Positions 17,565-27,319 are shown, counted from the stretch's first letter. The stretch is 64,000 bases of DNA from Streptomyces sp. SAI-127 (GCF_029894425.1 NZ_JARXYJ010000003.1:300935-364934), one strand, 5' to 3'. Notes: generated by a model from the sequence alone, not told the origin. Translations and numbers: made by a program.

Positions 17565-17685
17565 CTCTCGTGCTCGCCTCCGGGCGCTCCGTCCAGTCCT
17601 CGCTCACCACCCCGGCGCGGTGAGCGAGGACTGAACAGGCCGCCCGGCCACCCCGCACCGCCCTGAGAGACAAGGAGATCCTGTT

Positions 17686-17907
17686 GTGGCGAACGTCAAC
17701 GGCACCAGCGGTACCGACTTCCCGTTGCGGCGCTTCCTGTCCCCGTTCGCCATCGCCGGCGCGGTCGTCGTCGGCGGCTGGGGACTGGTCGCCGCCCTGG
17801 CCTGGCTGCTCGGCATAGCCGCCCACACCGCGACCGTCATCGCACACGCTGCCGGACCCATCGGCGTCGGCGGTATCACCCTCAAACTCTTCAGCTCCAA
17901 GCGCTGA
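17686..17907 (+). CDS. Small membrane protein, SpdD-like
   Basis: 73 residues starting with GTG at 17686, preceded by AAGGAG. A short polar N-terminus (VNGTSGTDFPLRRF) is followed by two hydrophobic stretches (FAIAGAVVVGGWGLVAALAW and AAHTATVIAHAAGPIGVGG). Small membrane proteins of this type are the spread (Spd) proteins of conjugative Streptomyces plasmids and integrative elements, which help intramycelial plasmid spread. The next gene fragment at 17926 resembles another product of the same gene cassette. No traB-like translocase or integrase remains nearby, so this is probably a remnant. The assignment is by size, hydropathy and context. Confidence 0.55.
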   Translation: MANVNGTSGTDFPLRRFLSPFAIAGAVVVGGWGLVAALAWLLGIAAHTATVIAHAAGPIGVGGITLKLFSSKR

Positions 17908-17925
17908 CCTGTAAAAAGGAGCGCC

Positions 17926-18063
17926 GTGTTCGAGATCCGCGTCATCTGCGAGCCGGACGACGCCGACCGCGTCAGCCAGACCCTGGCCACAGCGTTCGAC
18001 ACCGGCCCGGCATCTGCCGCACCGCCCGCAGGGCCCTGCGCACCAACGGCGGCCGTTTCGTAG
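17926..18063 (+). pseudogene. Truncated Spd-cassette protein
   Basis: GTG start with AAGGAG upstream; reads FEIRVICEPDDADRVSQTLA then TAFDTG, the beginning of a small protein commonly found after SpdD-type genes in actinomycete integrative elements. After about residue 28 the sequence departs and reaches TAG at 18061. The downstream DNA belongs to a methyltransferase remnant, so a deletion joined the two genes near position 18005. Confidence 0.6.
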
Positions 18064-18470
18064 CGGCAGGCCTTAACCCTGACTTCAACACCACGCCCGG
18101 CTGGTACCACCCCTACGGCTTCGACCTGACCTGCACTAGCACCGCAGAAGGCGCCCCCGTCACCCTCCACGGTCACCTCCCCGGCCAGGAACTCCGCCTC
18201 ACCGGCTACCACTGGTCCACCCACGCCCACGAAACCGCCCTGGCAGCTGCCGGCTTTGACCACACCACCTGGCACCGCCCCACCGTCTCTCCCCCCCCAG
18301 GCGCCCGTCTCCACGGCGCCCCCTACTGGAAGCCGTACCTCGACTTCCCACACACTCTCATCACCGAAAGCACTGTCCAGCCGACACCACGGCCTACAGG
18401 CACGGAACAGCAGGCCGGCACCGAAAACCTCGGTTCCCGTGTCTCCGCCCGGACGCCGCCCCTCGGTTGA
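18000..18470 (+). pseudogene. C-terminal remnant of a class I methyltransferase
   Basis: An open frame without a start reads RTARRALRTNGGRFVAAGLN, then GWYHPYGFDLTC, LRLTGYHWSTHAHETALAAA and GAPYWKPYLDFPHTLI. This pattern is the tail of small SAM-dependent methyltransferases encoded in actinomycete mobile elements. The SAM-binding N-terminal half is absent, replaced by the Spd-cassette fragment upstream. The stop is at 18468. Confidence 0.5.
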
Positions 18471-18530
18471 AAGCGGCTGCCAGGAAGCGAGAACCGGCAT
18501 CTGCGGACCAGCGTTGTCCAGCTCGGGCCT

Positions 18531-18715
18531 CATAGAAGGGCCGCACCCGCCTCGATCATGTCGCGGCCGAGGCGCTTCATCTCGTACACGGTGAGGATGA
18601 CCCGGCAGTGCCGGGCGTGCGCCTTGACCTCCTGCGCCGTCCTCAGCGCCTCCTCGAACCGGGGGCGGGCCCGCACGCGGGTGCTGATCTTCTCGCTGTA
18701 AATCTTGGCCGTTGT
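18531..18715 (-). pseudogene. Fragment of a serine recombinase (resolvase family)
   Basis: The minus strand reads AKIYSEKISTRVRARPRFEE, then ALRTAQEV, VILTVYEMKRLGRDMIE and a stop. This is the middle of the catalytic domain of small serine recombinases, where the SEKISTR and VYEMKRLGR motifs are characteristic. The N-terminal catalytic Ser region and the DNA-binding tail are missing. It marks past activity of a Tn3-like or integrative element. Confidence 0.6.
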
Positions 18716-19214
18716 TGCCCCAGGCGTCGTTCACGTGACGTACTTCGCCGACAACCAAGGCCGTCGAGTACGGAGGAGTTCTGTGTGGCGGCTGACTGAG
18801 ACGGGTTGGCGGATGTACTTCCACCAGGGCACTTTGGCCAGTTGAGCAATGGAACGCCGCTGCCGCCGACTTCGTCGGTGGCAGCGGACCCCACACTCTC
18901 GGCCGTGATCATGCCGCGGTGCCCGGCCGCAGGCTCGCAGGAGCTAGTGCGTTGAGGATCGTTGAGTGAGATTGGCCGTGGATGTGCGTCCTGCCAGGTT
19001 GGAGAAGGTGGGCATGCCGAGGTCGATGGTGCGTTGACGAGTTTCCTCCGCGTCGAGCTGAGCGAGCTTGTCCTGGGCGCCGGCGAGGCTGACTTCGAGT
19101 CCCTCCATCTCGCCTAGCGGTAGTTCGTTGAATCCGGTGGTGGCACGGGTTGACGGCAGGTCGGGTTGGTCGTAGGCCGGTGGTAGGAGTCAACTGCCTT
19201 GCTGGGGGCTGAAG
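18716..19214. other. Accessory debris, no intact gene
   Basis: About 500 bases between the resolvase fragment and the IS701-type transposase. On the minus strand around 18985-19110 there is a readable piece, EMEGLEVSLAGAQDKLAQLD followed by GMPTFSNLAG, that looks like a coiled-coil C-terminus but has no start and belongs to no gene I can name. Confidence 0.35.
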
Positions 19215-20642
19215 ATGACCGCTCGCCGTCCGTGTCCGCCTGCGCCGGGTCCGTTGGAGGAGTACGCGGCCCGGTTCGACGACCTCTTCTTCAGCCTGGC
19301 CCAGCGGCGAGGGTTTCGCGAGTACCTGAACCGGGCTCCTGGCGCCGCGGGAGCGGAACAAGACGATCACCTGCCTGGCAGGGGCGGAACCGGTGGCAGG
19401 TGCGGGGATGCCGGGGGTGCAGCGGCTGCAGTTCTTCCTGTCCGAGTCGCCCTGGGAGGCCGAACTGGTCAACGACCGGCGGCTCGAGCTGCTGCGTGAG
19501 GAGCCGGCGACGGCTCCGCACGACGACGGCGTCATCGTGATCGACGACTCCGGTGACCGCAAGGACGGCACAGCCACCGCACACGTCGGCCGGCAGTGGT
19601 TGGGCCGGCTGGGCAAGACGGACAACGGCATCGTCACGGTGACCACGGTGTGGACCGACAGCCGCGTGTACTACCCGCTGCACGCGACTCCCTACACCCC
19701 CGCGCATCACTTCGCCCGCGGCCGGTCCGATCCGGCCTTCCGTACGAAACCGCAGCTGGCTGCTGCCCTCGCGGCCCCGGGAAGGAGGCGGGCTTCGGCT
19801 GCCGGGCGGTGGTCGCCGACTGCGCCTACTCCGTCAGTGACGACTGGTACCTCGCGCTGCGCGAGGTCGGCCTGGCCTACGTGGTCGCGCTCAAGCCACA
19901 CCGCGGCACCTGGGCTCCGGCCGACCAGCCGCACACCCCCATCGAAGCCGCCCACGCCCTGACCTGGCGCGATGCCAAGCGTCCAGGTGACTGGACGCCC
20001 GTGGAGCGTCACTTCCGCGACGGGCACACCGAAACCTGGTGGGCCGCCGATGCCCGCCTGGCCGGCTACGGACCCGACTCACCCTGCCGACTGGTCGTGG
20101 CCACCACCGACCCGGCCGCCCTGCCGGAGAAGGCCACCTGGTACCTGGCCACCAACCTGCCCCACCCCGACGCACCCCACGCCACCACCAGCCCGCACCC
20201 GCCGGCCGACCTCGCCGAGATCGCCCGCCTCTACGGCGTGCGGCCGTGGATCGAGCAGAGCTACAAGCAGGTCAAGGACGAACTCGGCTGGGCCGACTTC
20301 CAAGTCCGATCCGACCGCGCCATCCGCCGACACCAGACCCTGGTCAACTGCGCCTTCTCCTTCTGCTGGGACCAGTGGTTCGCCCCACCCAGCCTCCTGG
20401 ACGCCACCAGGCCCGACCCGTGCCCCGACGACGGGCCAGAGAGGGGGCTCTGCCGCCCCCCACCAGCCCCAACTGCCTTGCTTGCCCAGGGCCTTACGGA
20501 CCGTCCGTTCCTGGCTCACCCCCGCCGTCACCCTCAACCGGTGTGGCAAGCCTGGACGGACAAGGACCCGCCCTCCGAGCTCCAGGCCCTGATCGACGCG
20601 GTTGCCGCTGGACACGGTCTTGATCTCTACCGCCTGATTTAA
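19215..20642 (+). pseudogene. IS701-type transposase, frameshifted
   Basis: A near-complete transposase split over frames: MTARRPCPPAPGPLEEYAAR at the start; MPGVQRLQFFLSESPWEAEL from ~19410; then, after a shift near 19780, VVADCAYSVSDDWYLALREV to the C-terminus at 20642. The DDE residues are visible: Asp in VIVIDDSGDRKDG, Asp in VVADCAYS and Glu in KDELGWADF. At least two indels (near 19330-19400 and 19780) break it. Element ends were not identified. It could be active only if the indels are sequencing errors. Confidence 0.75.
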
Positions 20643-20782
20643 CGAACTACCGGTAGTCCTCTGCAGAACCGACGGTCGACCAGGGTCTTCCCTCTGCCGG
20701 TTTGATGGCTTCCGGCGAGAGGACAGGCACGGGCTTCCAAGATCATGGAGTTCTCTACGCCCCGTGACCTGCCTGGAAGACC

Positions 20783-21963
20783 GTGCCTGCCGACGCATCA
20801 TCGCTGATCCCACCTGCTCTTGACCAGCTCCGCGAGCGGCCCCAGGTTGTGCCGGGAGAGGTGCCGGGCCTGCTGGAACGGCTGGCCGAGGTGCCAGATC
20901 CTCGCGGCCCGCGCGGGGTTCGGCACGCCTTGGCCGTCGTGCTCGCGCTGGCCGCGTGTGCGGTGTTGACCGGGGCAACCTCACTGCTCGCGGTCGGCGA
21001 GTGGATCGCGGACGCACCACCGCAGGTGCTGGAACGGCTCGGTGTGCAGCCTGATCCGGTACTGCCGCGGCGGCCGGTGCCGGCGGAGGCGACGGTCCGC
21101 CGACTGCTGGCACGCATCGACGGCGACGCGCTGGACCGGGCCGTGAGCGGCTGGCTCGCCGACCGCCGCCCCGAGAGCTCCGGATTGCGCGGGCTGTCCG
21201 TGGACGGGAAGAGCCTGCGCGGCGCGGCCAAGGCCAGCGGCCGCAAGGTCCACCTGCTCGCCGCCCTTGAGCACACGTCCGGCGTGGTCGTGGCCCAGCT
21301 CGACGATGGTGAGAAGATCGGCGAGACCACCTGCTTCCAGCCGCTGTTGGACACTGTCGCCAGCCTGGCCGGAACCGTGGTCACCAGCGACGCGCTCCAC
21401 ACGCAGCGCGAGCATGCCGGACACCTCCTGGGCCGCCGGGCCCACTACATCGCGATCGTCAAAGGCAACCAGAAGAAGCTGCGCGAGCAGCTCAAGTCCC
21501 TGCCCTGGAAAGAAATCCCGCTTCAGAGCCGCACCCGGGACAGCGGCCACGGCCGCTCCGAGATCCGCCGGATCAAGGTCGCCATCGTCAGCAACCTGCT
21601 CTTCCCCGGCGCCCGCCAGTTGGTCCAGATCAAGCGGCGCCGCACCAACCGCAAGACCGGCAGGTCACCATCGCCACCGTCTATGCGGTCACCAGCCTGA
21701 CCGCCGAGCAGGCCACCCCGCCCCAGCTCGCGAAGCTGATCCGGGACCACTGGAAGATCGAGGCCCTGCACCACGTCTGCGACACCACCTTCGCCGAAGA
21801 CGCCTCGCAGCTGCGGACCGGGAACGCTCCCCGGGCCATGGCGACCTGGCGCAACCTCGCCATAGGCGCCCTCCGGCTGGGCGGTGTCAGGAACATCGCC
21901 GCCGCCCTCCGCCACAACGCACGTGACGCCCGCCGCCCTCTCTCGCTCCTCGGCCTCGCATGA
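20783..21963 (+). pseudogene. ISAs1-family transposase with one frameshift
   Basis: About 390 codons. The N-terminal [20 protein letters not shown] and [11 protein letters not shown] (first Asp), [14 protein letters not shown] (second Asp) and [13 protein letters not shown] are the signature of ISAs1/H-repeat transposases. Near 21660 the frame shifts to [36 protein letters not shown] (third acidic region) and the end GLA at 21960. One indel separates it from a complete gene. Terminal inverted repeats were not recognised. The 140 bases before it (20643-20782) hold no gene. Confidence 0.8.
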
Positions 21964-21977
21964 TCACAAAACCGACG

Positions 21978-22556
21978 TCAGCCGACTACGACGAAGCCCT
22001 GCGTGGGTCGGGGCTTCGTCTGTTGCCCGGCGGGGATGAACACAACCACGTAGTCCTCGAAGCCCTCGTGGATGCCCCATTCCTCACGCTCCATGGCTGC
22101 CTCGTACCGGGCTCGGGAGTCCTGGCGACCCCTGGCGTAGACGTGGACGGTGTAGACCGTGGCCGGGTCGAGGGCCAGCGAACGGTCGTCGCGCTGCCCC
22201 CCGGAGAGCCAGCCCATGGCGGGCATTGCGGGGCCGGTAGTGGGGCCTGATATTCCCATCCGTCCTCCGTACATTGGCGGGTAAGGCCACTTGCCAAGCA
22301 GTTGCCACTGCTCCGTCTGTTGGACAGGCTCCACCTCGGACAGCACGAGCGTCACCCAAGCGTCATGGGACTGCACGTGACTGACGATGGTCAGCTGGCC
22401 GGGCGTGAGAATCACTGGGTCGTTGGTGCGGAAATCCGGTGCCTGCACGGTGCTGTCAAAGCCGGGCTCGACATGTTCGCTGATGTAGAAGTGCGAGTAC
22501 GCGATGCTGACGACGCCGCTGACTATGTCCATGCCCTGACCGTATGTGACCGTCAC
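21978..22556 (-). CDS. Hypothetical protein
   Basis: About 192 residues from a GTG at 22556; an ATG at 22532 is an alternative. It reads VTVTYGQGMDIVSGVVSIAY then SHFYISEHVEPGFDS, a beta-rich N-terminal half, and a Gly/Pro-rich middle (MYGGRMGISGPTTGPAMPAM). The C-terminal FEDYVVVFIPAGQQTKPRP is hydrophobic-polar alternating. There is no signal peptide or membrane segment. I do not recognise the family; its place among immunity-like genes is suggestive only. The upstream side is a transposase remnant, so the promoter may be lost. It ends 15 bases from the convergent ISAs1 gene. Confidence 0.5.
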   Translation of the reverse strand: MTVTYGQGMDIVSGVVSIAYSHFYISEHVEPGFDSTVQAPDFRTNDPVILTPGQLTIVSHVQSHDAWVTLVLSEVEPVQQTEQWQLLGKWPYPPMYGGRMGISGPTTGPAMPAMGWLSGGQRDDRSLALDPATVYTVHVYARGRQDSRARYEAAMEREEWGIHEGFEDYVVVFIPAGQQTKPRPTQGFVVVG

Positions 22557-22644
22557 GCTACCGGTGTTCAGTTCGGGAGGCGTCTGGGTTTGGTTCCCTT
22601 GCCCTGCGAGGTTAGATGCCGATCTTGTGATGGGACGGACGGCT

Positions 22645-22860
22645 GTAGGCCTCTTCGGCGGCACTTGGGCGGCCAGCCGCCCTTGGAGTCGTACACCCTC
22701 GGCGGTGTCGGCCGTCGCATGACGCGGTCGGAGCGGAACCAGCCGAGGATTTCGCCAGGCAGGTCGTGCAGCGGGTGGGCGATGCGGGGTGCGTCGTATC
22801 CGGCGTCCAGCACCACCAGGACGTCCGGATCGCCCGGCTCCCGACGCGCGGGTGATCGCC
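22645..22860 (-). pseudogene. Fragment of an IS701-type transposase
   Basis: The minus strand reads VLDAGYDAPRIAHPLHDLPG then EILGWFRSDRVMRRPTPPRV and YDSKGGWPPK, the middle of the DDE domain of a Streptomyces IS701-like transposase that differs from the copy at 19215. Neither end is present. Confidence 0.6.
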
Positions 22861-22955
22861 GAGCAGCCGTTGCGGGCCGGGCTGCCGCCGTTTCTGCTCA
22901 TCAGTGGTCTGCGGAGTTGAACTCCGCGGCCCGGGCACCGCGGTGTGCAGGTGAA

Positions 22956-22989
22956 GGCCCCGGCTGGACGGGGGAGACCAGCCGGGGCC
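22956..22989. terminator. Hairpin, probable terminator
   Basis: GGCCCCGGCTGG paired with CCAGCCGGGGCC around a 10-base loop. The flanking 22861-23267 interval holds no supported gene, so which transcript it ends is unclear. Confidence 0.45.
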
Positions 22990-23267
22990 GTGAGTGGTGG
23001 CGTGCGGAGGGCGGTCGCCTCTCGGCGGGGTGCTCAATGGGGCTTCAGCCGGACGATCGTCCCCATGGGCGGAAGGTGAGGCCCGGGGACACTGTCCCCT
23101 CCGCTAGCCACATACAGATGAACGGTCAACCGTGGTGAGGTGTTCCCGCTCGTTGCCTTGGCCACGGTGAGCTGAGGCACAGCCGTCCCAGTGGTCAGTT
23201 GCCGAAGTCGGCGACCGGGGCCGCGAATTCGTCCGGGGTGGCCAGGAGGTTGCCGAGACGGCGCCTT

Positions 23268-23708
23268 CTATACATCACCATCGGCATCGGCATCGCCGGC
23301 GTGAGGAGGCACATCGCCCACGGCCAGATGGGCGGCCACGTCGTAATTCGCGATCCGTTGAGCAAGGCCACGCGGGCTGATCCCGTGCCTGTTCTCCAGG
23401 CCGGCGTTGGCACCCGCCGCCAGGAGGAGACGCAGGACCGCCGGATCACCCCGATAGCTGAAGACCACCCGCCACAAGGCGGTGTTGCCCTGGCCATCCG
23501 GGACATCCACGGACACGCCCGCCGCCAGCAGCTCCTCCACGATCACCGGTTCCTGGGCCTGAGCGGCGAAGCGCAAGGGAGTCCACCCGGCGCCATCCGC
23601 GGCGCCTGGATCAGCTCCCTGCGCCAACGCCGCACGGACCCCGACGACATCGCCGTCAACGACGGCATAGTGCACCGCCACACGACCCAACCGATCCCCA
23701 TCAGTCAT
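23268..23708 (-). CDS. Ankyrin-repeat protein
   Basis: 146 residues starting MTDGDRLGRVAVHYAVVDGD. At least three ankyrin repeats are visible: GDVVGVRAALAQGADPGAAD, GWTPLRFAAQAQEP then VIVEELLAAGVSVDVPDGQG, and NTALWRVVFSYRGDPAVLRL then LLAAGANAGLENRHGISPRG. Ankyrin repeats mediate protein-protein contact; in actinomycetes short ankyrin genes often occur in toxin-immunity clusters. The ATG at 23708 fits the repeat register; a longer reading to 23792 adds an unrelated basic leader. The C-terminus ends in a D/G repeat (DADADGDV) that may be a read-through after decay. Confidence 0.85.
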   Translation of the reverse strand: MTDGDRLGRVAVHYAVVDGDVVGVRAALAQGADPGAADGAGWTPLRFAAQAQEPVIVEELLAAGVSVDVPDGQGNTALWRVVFSYRGDPAVLRLLLAAGANAGLENRHGISPRGLAQRIANYDVAAHLAVGDVPPHAGDADADGDV

Positions 23709-23869
23709 GCCCCACATCCTCACCCGGCTTGACGAAGCAGATAAGGGCATCCCCCGACGGGGCCAATCACACCGCCCCACCAGGCCGGACAAGCCGTGCT
23801 GGACGCCCTGACTCGTGTTGCAGGCGCACGATGAACCCAGCGGTGATCAGATCTGTCTGAACCTCTTGT

Positions 23870-24421
23870 ATGTTCTTCGAGACTTGCAAAGAGCGAGTCC
23901 TACAGGGGCTGAAGAGGTCGATCGTGGCTGATCAGCGGCTTCAGGCCGACTGGGTCCGCAGTTGGTGCGAGCAAGCGGACGTGACACTCACGGAAATGAT
24001 GGAGTCGTTCCAGGCACGGCACGGTTTCCCACCTGGCACGAACCTGGTCGCGCTCGCAACGGACGAAAGCCACCAAGCCACAGACGCCCTGGTGGAACTG
24101 ACGCCTATTCCCTCGGACCTGACCACGATGTACTGGGTGATCGACGAGGTTTCCCTGCCCGACGTGGACAGTGGCTACTTCATCCACTCTGCCTCACTGG
24201 TCGCCGACCACTACCGCGAGTACGGGGCCATCCAGATCGACGGGGAGGAGCCTGCCCTGGTATTCGCCAGCGACGGCGGCGGCCATTTGTTCGCGCTGGC
24301 AGGCTCCGGGCGGGTCTGGCGGTCCACCACCGCCTCGTGGTTCGACCAGTTCGACCTCGCCGCCGCTGGCCTCCAGGAGTTCTTCGAAGGGCTGGCCCGA
24401 CTGATCAGCGGTCAGCTGTGA
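23870..24421 (+). CDS. SUKH/SMI1-KNR4-like protein (tentative)
   Basis: 183 residues if started at ATG 23870; a GTG at 23924 has the better ribosome site (GAAGAGG) and gives 165. The middle and end, IPSDLTTMYWVIDEVSLPDV, then EEPALVFASDGGGHLFALAG and WFDQFDLAAAGLQEFFEGLA, fit the SUKH fold, in which a short acidic strand and DGGG turn precede a C-terminal helix. SUKH proteins are frequent immunity proteins against nuclease toxins. A neighbouring ankyrin gene and the convergent unknown gene at 24453 fit such a cluster, but no toxin gene is present next to it. Confidence 0.55.
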   Translation: MFFETCKERVLQGLKRSIVADQRLQADWVRSWCEQADVTLTEMMESFQARHGFPPGTNLVALATDESHQATDALVELTPIPSDLTTMYWVIDEVSLPDVDSGYFIHSASLVADHYREYGAIQIDGEEPALVFASDGGGHLFALAGSGRVWRSTTASWFDQFDLAAAGLQEFFEGLARLISGQL

Positions 24422-24452
24422 TGATGCAGCCGCCCAACGTTGGCCCAATGAG

Positions 24453-24956
24453 CTACTGCCACAAGTCCGCACCGTCTTGTCCGCTCGGGTCCATCGTCAG
24501 CAGGTCCTCGTGAAGACCCGAGAGGAAGCGGCCGGTGGGAGACCCGTCCTCGCCGGACTCCACGACTACCCAGCCGGCGTCGACGCCGGACACGTTCACG
24601 TCGGCTCCGCAATCGAGCTCGTCCACCGTGGCGAAGACGGCCTCGTAAGCAATGGCCCGAGCCAGAAGCGCCAGGTCGTCCCTGTCCGCACCTGCGTCCA
24701 GCAGGCGCCGGGCCGCCGCCACCTGCTCCAAAGCGCCTGGACTGGCCCAGCCGTCGATCGCACTACGCCACAAGGAGCGCAGCAACATGAACCGCGCGAG
24801 CTGCGGCTGGTTTTCCTCGATCTCCGACCTCGCCCAGTGTGGAGCGTCTGTCGCGCCGAGAGCTTCGAACTGCGACCGAAGCGTCTCCGCTGCGGCCCGT
24901 TTCGACGGCGCTAGCTCCGACGACCACGACTGCCATGTCGCTTCAGCATCATCCAT
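24453..24956 (-). CDS. Hypothetical protein, immunity-like
   Basis: 167 residues from the ATG at 24956: MDDAEATWQSWSSELAPSKR. It is acidic and mostly helical (LARFMLLRSLWRSAIDGWAS, then GALEQVAAARRLLDAGADRD) with a C-terminal beta-rich part (GADVNVSGVDAGWVVVESGE). No catalytic motif, signal peptide or membrane segment. Size, acidity and location next to SUKH-like and ankyrin genes suggest an immunity-type protein, but the family is not recognised. It ends 32 bases from the convergent SUKH-like gene. Confidence 0.55.
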   Translation of the reverse strand: MDDAEATWQSWSSELAPSKRAAAETLRSQFEALGATDAPHWARSEIEENQPQLARFMLLRSLWRSAIDGWASPGALEQVAAARRLLDAGADRDDLALLARAIAYEAVFATVDELDCGADVNVSGVDAGWVVVESGEDGSPTGRFLSGLHEDLLTMDPSGQDGADLWQ

Positions 24957-25208
24957 CGCACCAGGATGGACCACCCGCCGTCCACCACCGACAAGATCAG
25001 CGCGCGGGGGCCGCCAGTAGATCCGCCGCGCCAAGACAGCCTGTTGGAGCACCGGTCCGCTGCCAGCGGATGGCCACGCGACGGCGGTCGCCGACCTGTT
25101 CGGGATCATCAGCTCCCACGGCGGGGGTGGTCCCCGGGAGCACGGGCGGTCACAGAAGCACCTTGCTCAGTGTTGCGCTTGACGCATTTTTTTGCGATTG
25201 CCGTAAAT

Positions 25209-25895
25209 ATGAACCTGATTGGTGACCTCACAGCCCTCCGTATCCCCCTGCCGCAGCCCGGCGACGTCACACCGGAGGACCTCTACCCCGACGCCCTCGA
25301 AGAGGCCGAACAGGCCCGCGAAGACTACGCGTTCGCCCTGGAAGCCCAGTCCGACGAGCTTCAGGAAGACCCCCTGCTGATCGCCCTCGGCAACGCCCGC
25401 GCCGCCCGCGAGGCCGCCGACCATGAGATCCGCCGGCTCCTCGCGTACGGCCGCGAGTTCCACGGAGACCGCCCCTACAAGCTCGATCCTCTCGCCCAAG
25501 CCAGCGGGCTGACCCCCTCCGGCATCCGCACCGCCTACGGCAGCAATGAAATCGACACCGTCGCCCGCTGCATCGGCCGTACACCCGACAGCCGCCGGAC
25601 CCGCCCGCCGACTACACCGGAGGCCCATGACCAACGACCCCGACGCCCCTTCGCTGGCCTGCACCTGCCTGCCCTCGTGGCCTGCCCTGACCGCGGTCAT
25701 CGAGGGCACCACCTACACCGCCGCGCCTGCCCCCGCCCACACCCCCGCTTCAGCGCTCTACCTCGCCCGCTGCACCGGATGCGGCGCCCTCTACACCCAC
25801 CCGTGGTGACGCACCTCGCCATCCACGCACGCCGCCTGACATTCCCTCGCCGCGCATCCGTGTACCGCACCGGCGACGGAACCGTTCGCGCGTGA
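25209..25895 (+). CDS. HTH-containing accessory protein, stop codon probably displaced by an indel
   Basis: Begins MNLIGDLTALRIPLPQPGDV. Residues ~30-75 form an acidic helix (DALEEAEQAREDYAFALEAQ, then ARAAREAADHEIRRLLAYGR), followed by a helix-turn-helix-like KLDPLAQASGLTPSGIRTAY. The frame stays open to 25895, but the last ~100 codons overlap the next gene and have no protein character. A neighbouring frame ends in ADYTGGP with TGA overlapping the ATG at 25627, so the gene probably once ended there and an indel near 25590 moved the frame. It resembles small regulators of actinomycete integrative elements. The 25.0-25.2 kb segment before it has no recognised gene. Confidence 0.5.
   Translation: MNLIGDLTALRIPLPQPGDVTPEDLYPDALEEAEQAREDYAFALEAQSDELQEDPLLIALGNARAAREAADHEIRRLLAYGREFHGDRPYKLDPLAQASGLTPSGIRTAYGSNEIDTVARCIGRTPDSRRTRPPTTPEAHDQRPRRPFAGLHLPALVACPDRGHRGHHLHRRACPRPHPRFSALPRPLHRMRRPLHPPVVTHLAIHARRLTFPRRASVYRTGDGTVRA
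25627..25809 (+). CDS. Small cysteine-containing protein
   Basis: 60 residues starting MTNDPDAPSLACTCLPSWPA, with GGAGG just upstream. The Cys pairs CTC and CTGC (ARCTGCGALYTHPW) could bind a metal. It overlaps the likely original end of the upstream gene, which suggests translational coupling. Such small proteins are common in actinomycete integrative elements; function unknown. Confidence 0.6.
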   Translation: MTNDPDAPSLACTCLPSWPALTAVIEGTTYTAAPAPAHTPASALYLARCTGCGALYTHPW

Positions 25896-26125
25896 ACCTC
25901 AGCGACCCCGGACTGGGCCGGACCAGAGGAACGATCAGCTGCTTGAGGGGAGTGGCTGGACGATCGCTGAGCACTGCAGTCCAATCGACCGGCAGGACGT
26001 CGGGGCCGCGCACGGTGACCATGGACACCGACTCTTCCTCTGCTACCACCTCCGGAGAGTCCTGATCGAGTGCTACGACAGCGTGGCGGAGGATTGGGCA
26101 CTGCTTCTTGGTATGTCATGAGTGG

Positions 26126-27205
26126 ATGATCGAGCCGTCTGCCGCCGCGCAACTCCGCCGGATCGCCCGTCGACGGGCCGCCAGGGATCATCGACGTCTA
26201 CGGAGCCGTTCGATCGGGCCGGCCGGCGATAGCGGTATCAGCCGACTGACGTGGGTGGCACTCGGGGCGTCCATGCTGCCGGGGCTGGCTGCGCTCGTCG
26301 CCCTGCTGTTCACGTGGATGTCGGTCGGGCAGACCAACAAAGATCTGCAGATTTCCGAGCAAGGGCAGATCACCACCCGGTTCAACGCCGCGATCACCAA
26401 CCTGGGATCAGCATCATTGGATGTGCGCCTGGGGGGCATCTACGCGTTGCAACGCATCATGCAGGACTCCTCTCGAGACCAGTTCACTGTCGTCTCGGTG
26501 TTGTCCGCGTTCGTACGTCGGCACGCTCCCGTTCCGGTCAGTGGCTTCAAGCCTGCAGAGGAGTACAGACCCCCGACCGACGTGGCGGCTGTCGTTACCG
26601 TGCTGGGCAACCGGTCCGCCGACCGGGAAGTGGCCCAGGACGGGAAGCCGCTGTACCGAGCTGACCTGAGCAGTGTCGATCTGCGCGGCCTGGAGCGCGA
26701 AGTGGGGCTCACAGAAAGCGGCATGCCCAGGCGCAGCAACTTCCGCTTCGCGTTTTTCACTGGCGCGGATCTCCGAGATGCAGGCCTCGAGAACTTCGAC
26801 CTCTCAGGCGCGTCCCTCGACGACGCGAACATGTCCGGTGTGAAACTGCTGAACGCGGACCTGCGGCACGCATTTCTCGGGGGAGCCAATTTGACCAGCG
26901 CGCGCTTGGGCGGGGTCGACATGGCCGACGCGGAACTCGTCGGAGCGAACCTCCACAACGCGCACCTGAGCAGGGCCGAGGAAACCAAGGAAACCAGTGG
27001 GGCCGACTCGAGCGCCAACTTGACCCGCGCGGACCTGACTGACGCGGACCTGACCGGCGCCGACCTGCGCGGCGCAAACCTGACCCATGCAGACCTGAGC
27101 AACGCAGACTTGACCGGGGCAAAGCTGTCTGGTGCGAAGCTGTCGGGCGCGATCCTTGAGGGCGCACGCGGAGTGCCTCCCCACACCCGTGGCGGCTCGC
27201 CGTGA
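26126..27205 (+). CDS. Membrane-anchored pentapeptide-repeat protein
   Basis: About 359 residues. A basic N-terminus (RRIARRRAARDHRRLRSR) precedes one transmembrane segment (WVALGASMLPGLAALVALLF). After a linker, residues ~215-345 hold pentapeptide repeats of the A(D/N)LXX type: GADLRDAGLENFDLSGASLD, GANLTSARLGGVDMADAELV and ADLTDADLTGADLRGANLTH. These form a right-handed quadrilateral beta helix; known members bind gyrase or act as scaffolds. Proteins with this TM-plus-repeat plan are common in Streptomyces. The ATG at 26126 is preferred over 26108. The gap 25896-26125 holds no gene. Confidence 0.88.
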   Translation: MIEPSAAAQLRRIARRRAARDHRRLRSRSIGPAGDSGISRLTWVALGASMLPGLAALVALLFTWMSVGQTNKDLQISEQGQITTRFNAAITNLGSASLDVRLGGIYALQRIMQDSSRDQFTVVSVLSAFVRRHAPVPVSGFKPAEEYRPPTDVAAVVTVLGNRSADREVAQDGKPLYRADLSSVDLRGLEREVGLTESGMPRRSNFRFAFFTGADLRDAGLENFDLSGASLDDANMSGVKLLNADLRHAFLGGANLTSARLGGVDMADAELVGANLHNAHLSRAEETKETSGADSSANLTRADLTDADLTGADLRGANLTHADLSNADLTGAKLSGAKLSGAILEGARGVPPHTRGGSP

Positions 27206-27319
27206 TCCTCCAGCCGCCGCACGCAGACGGCCGCTACACGACGATCGGTGGCTGTCGGCGGCGCCGGACAAGTCTACGACGACGGACGTGGCCGCTCACG
27301 AAGACAACCACAGCCGAGG

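Noticed and set aside
17686..18470. An intact conjugative integrative element
   Set aside because: Only a SpdD-like gene, a truncated partner and a methyltransferase tail remain; no integrase, replication or traB gene is present.
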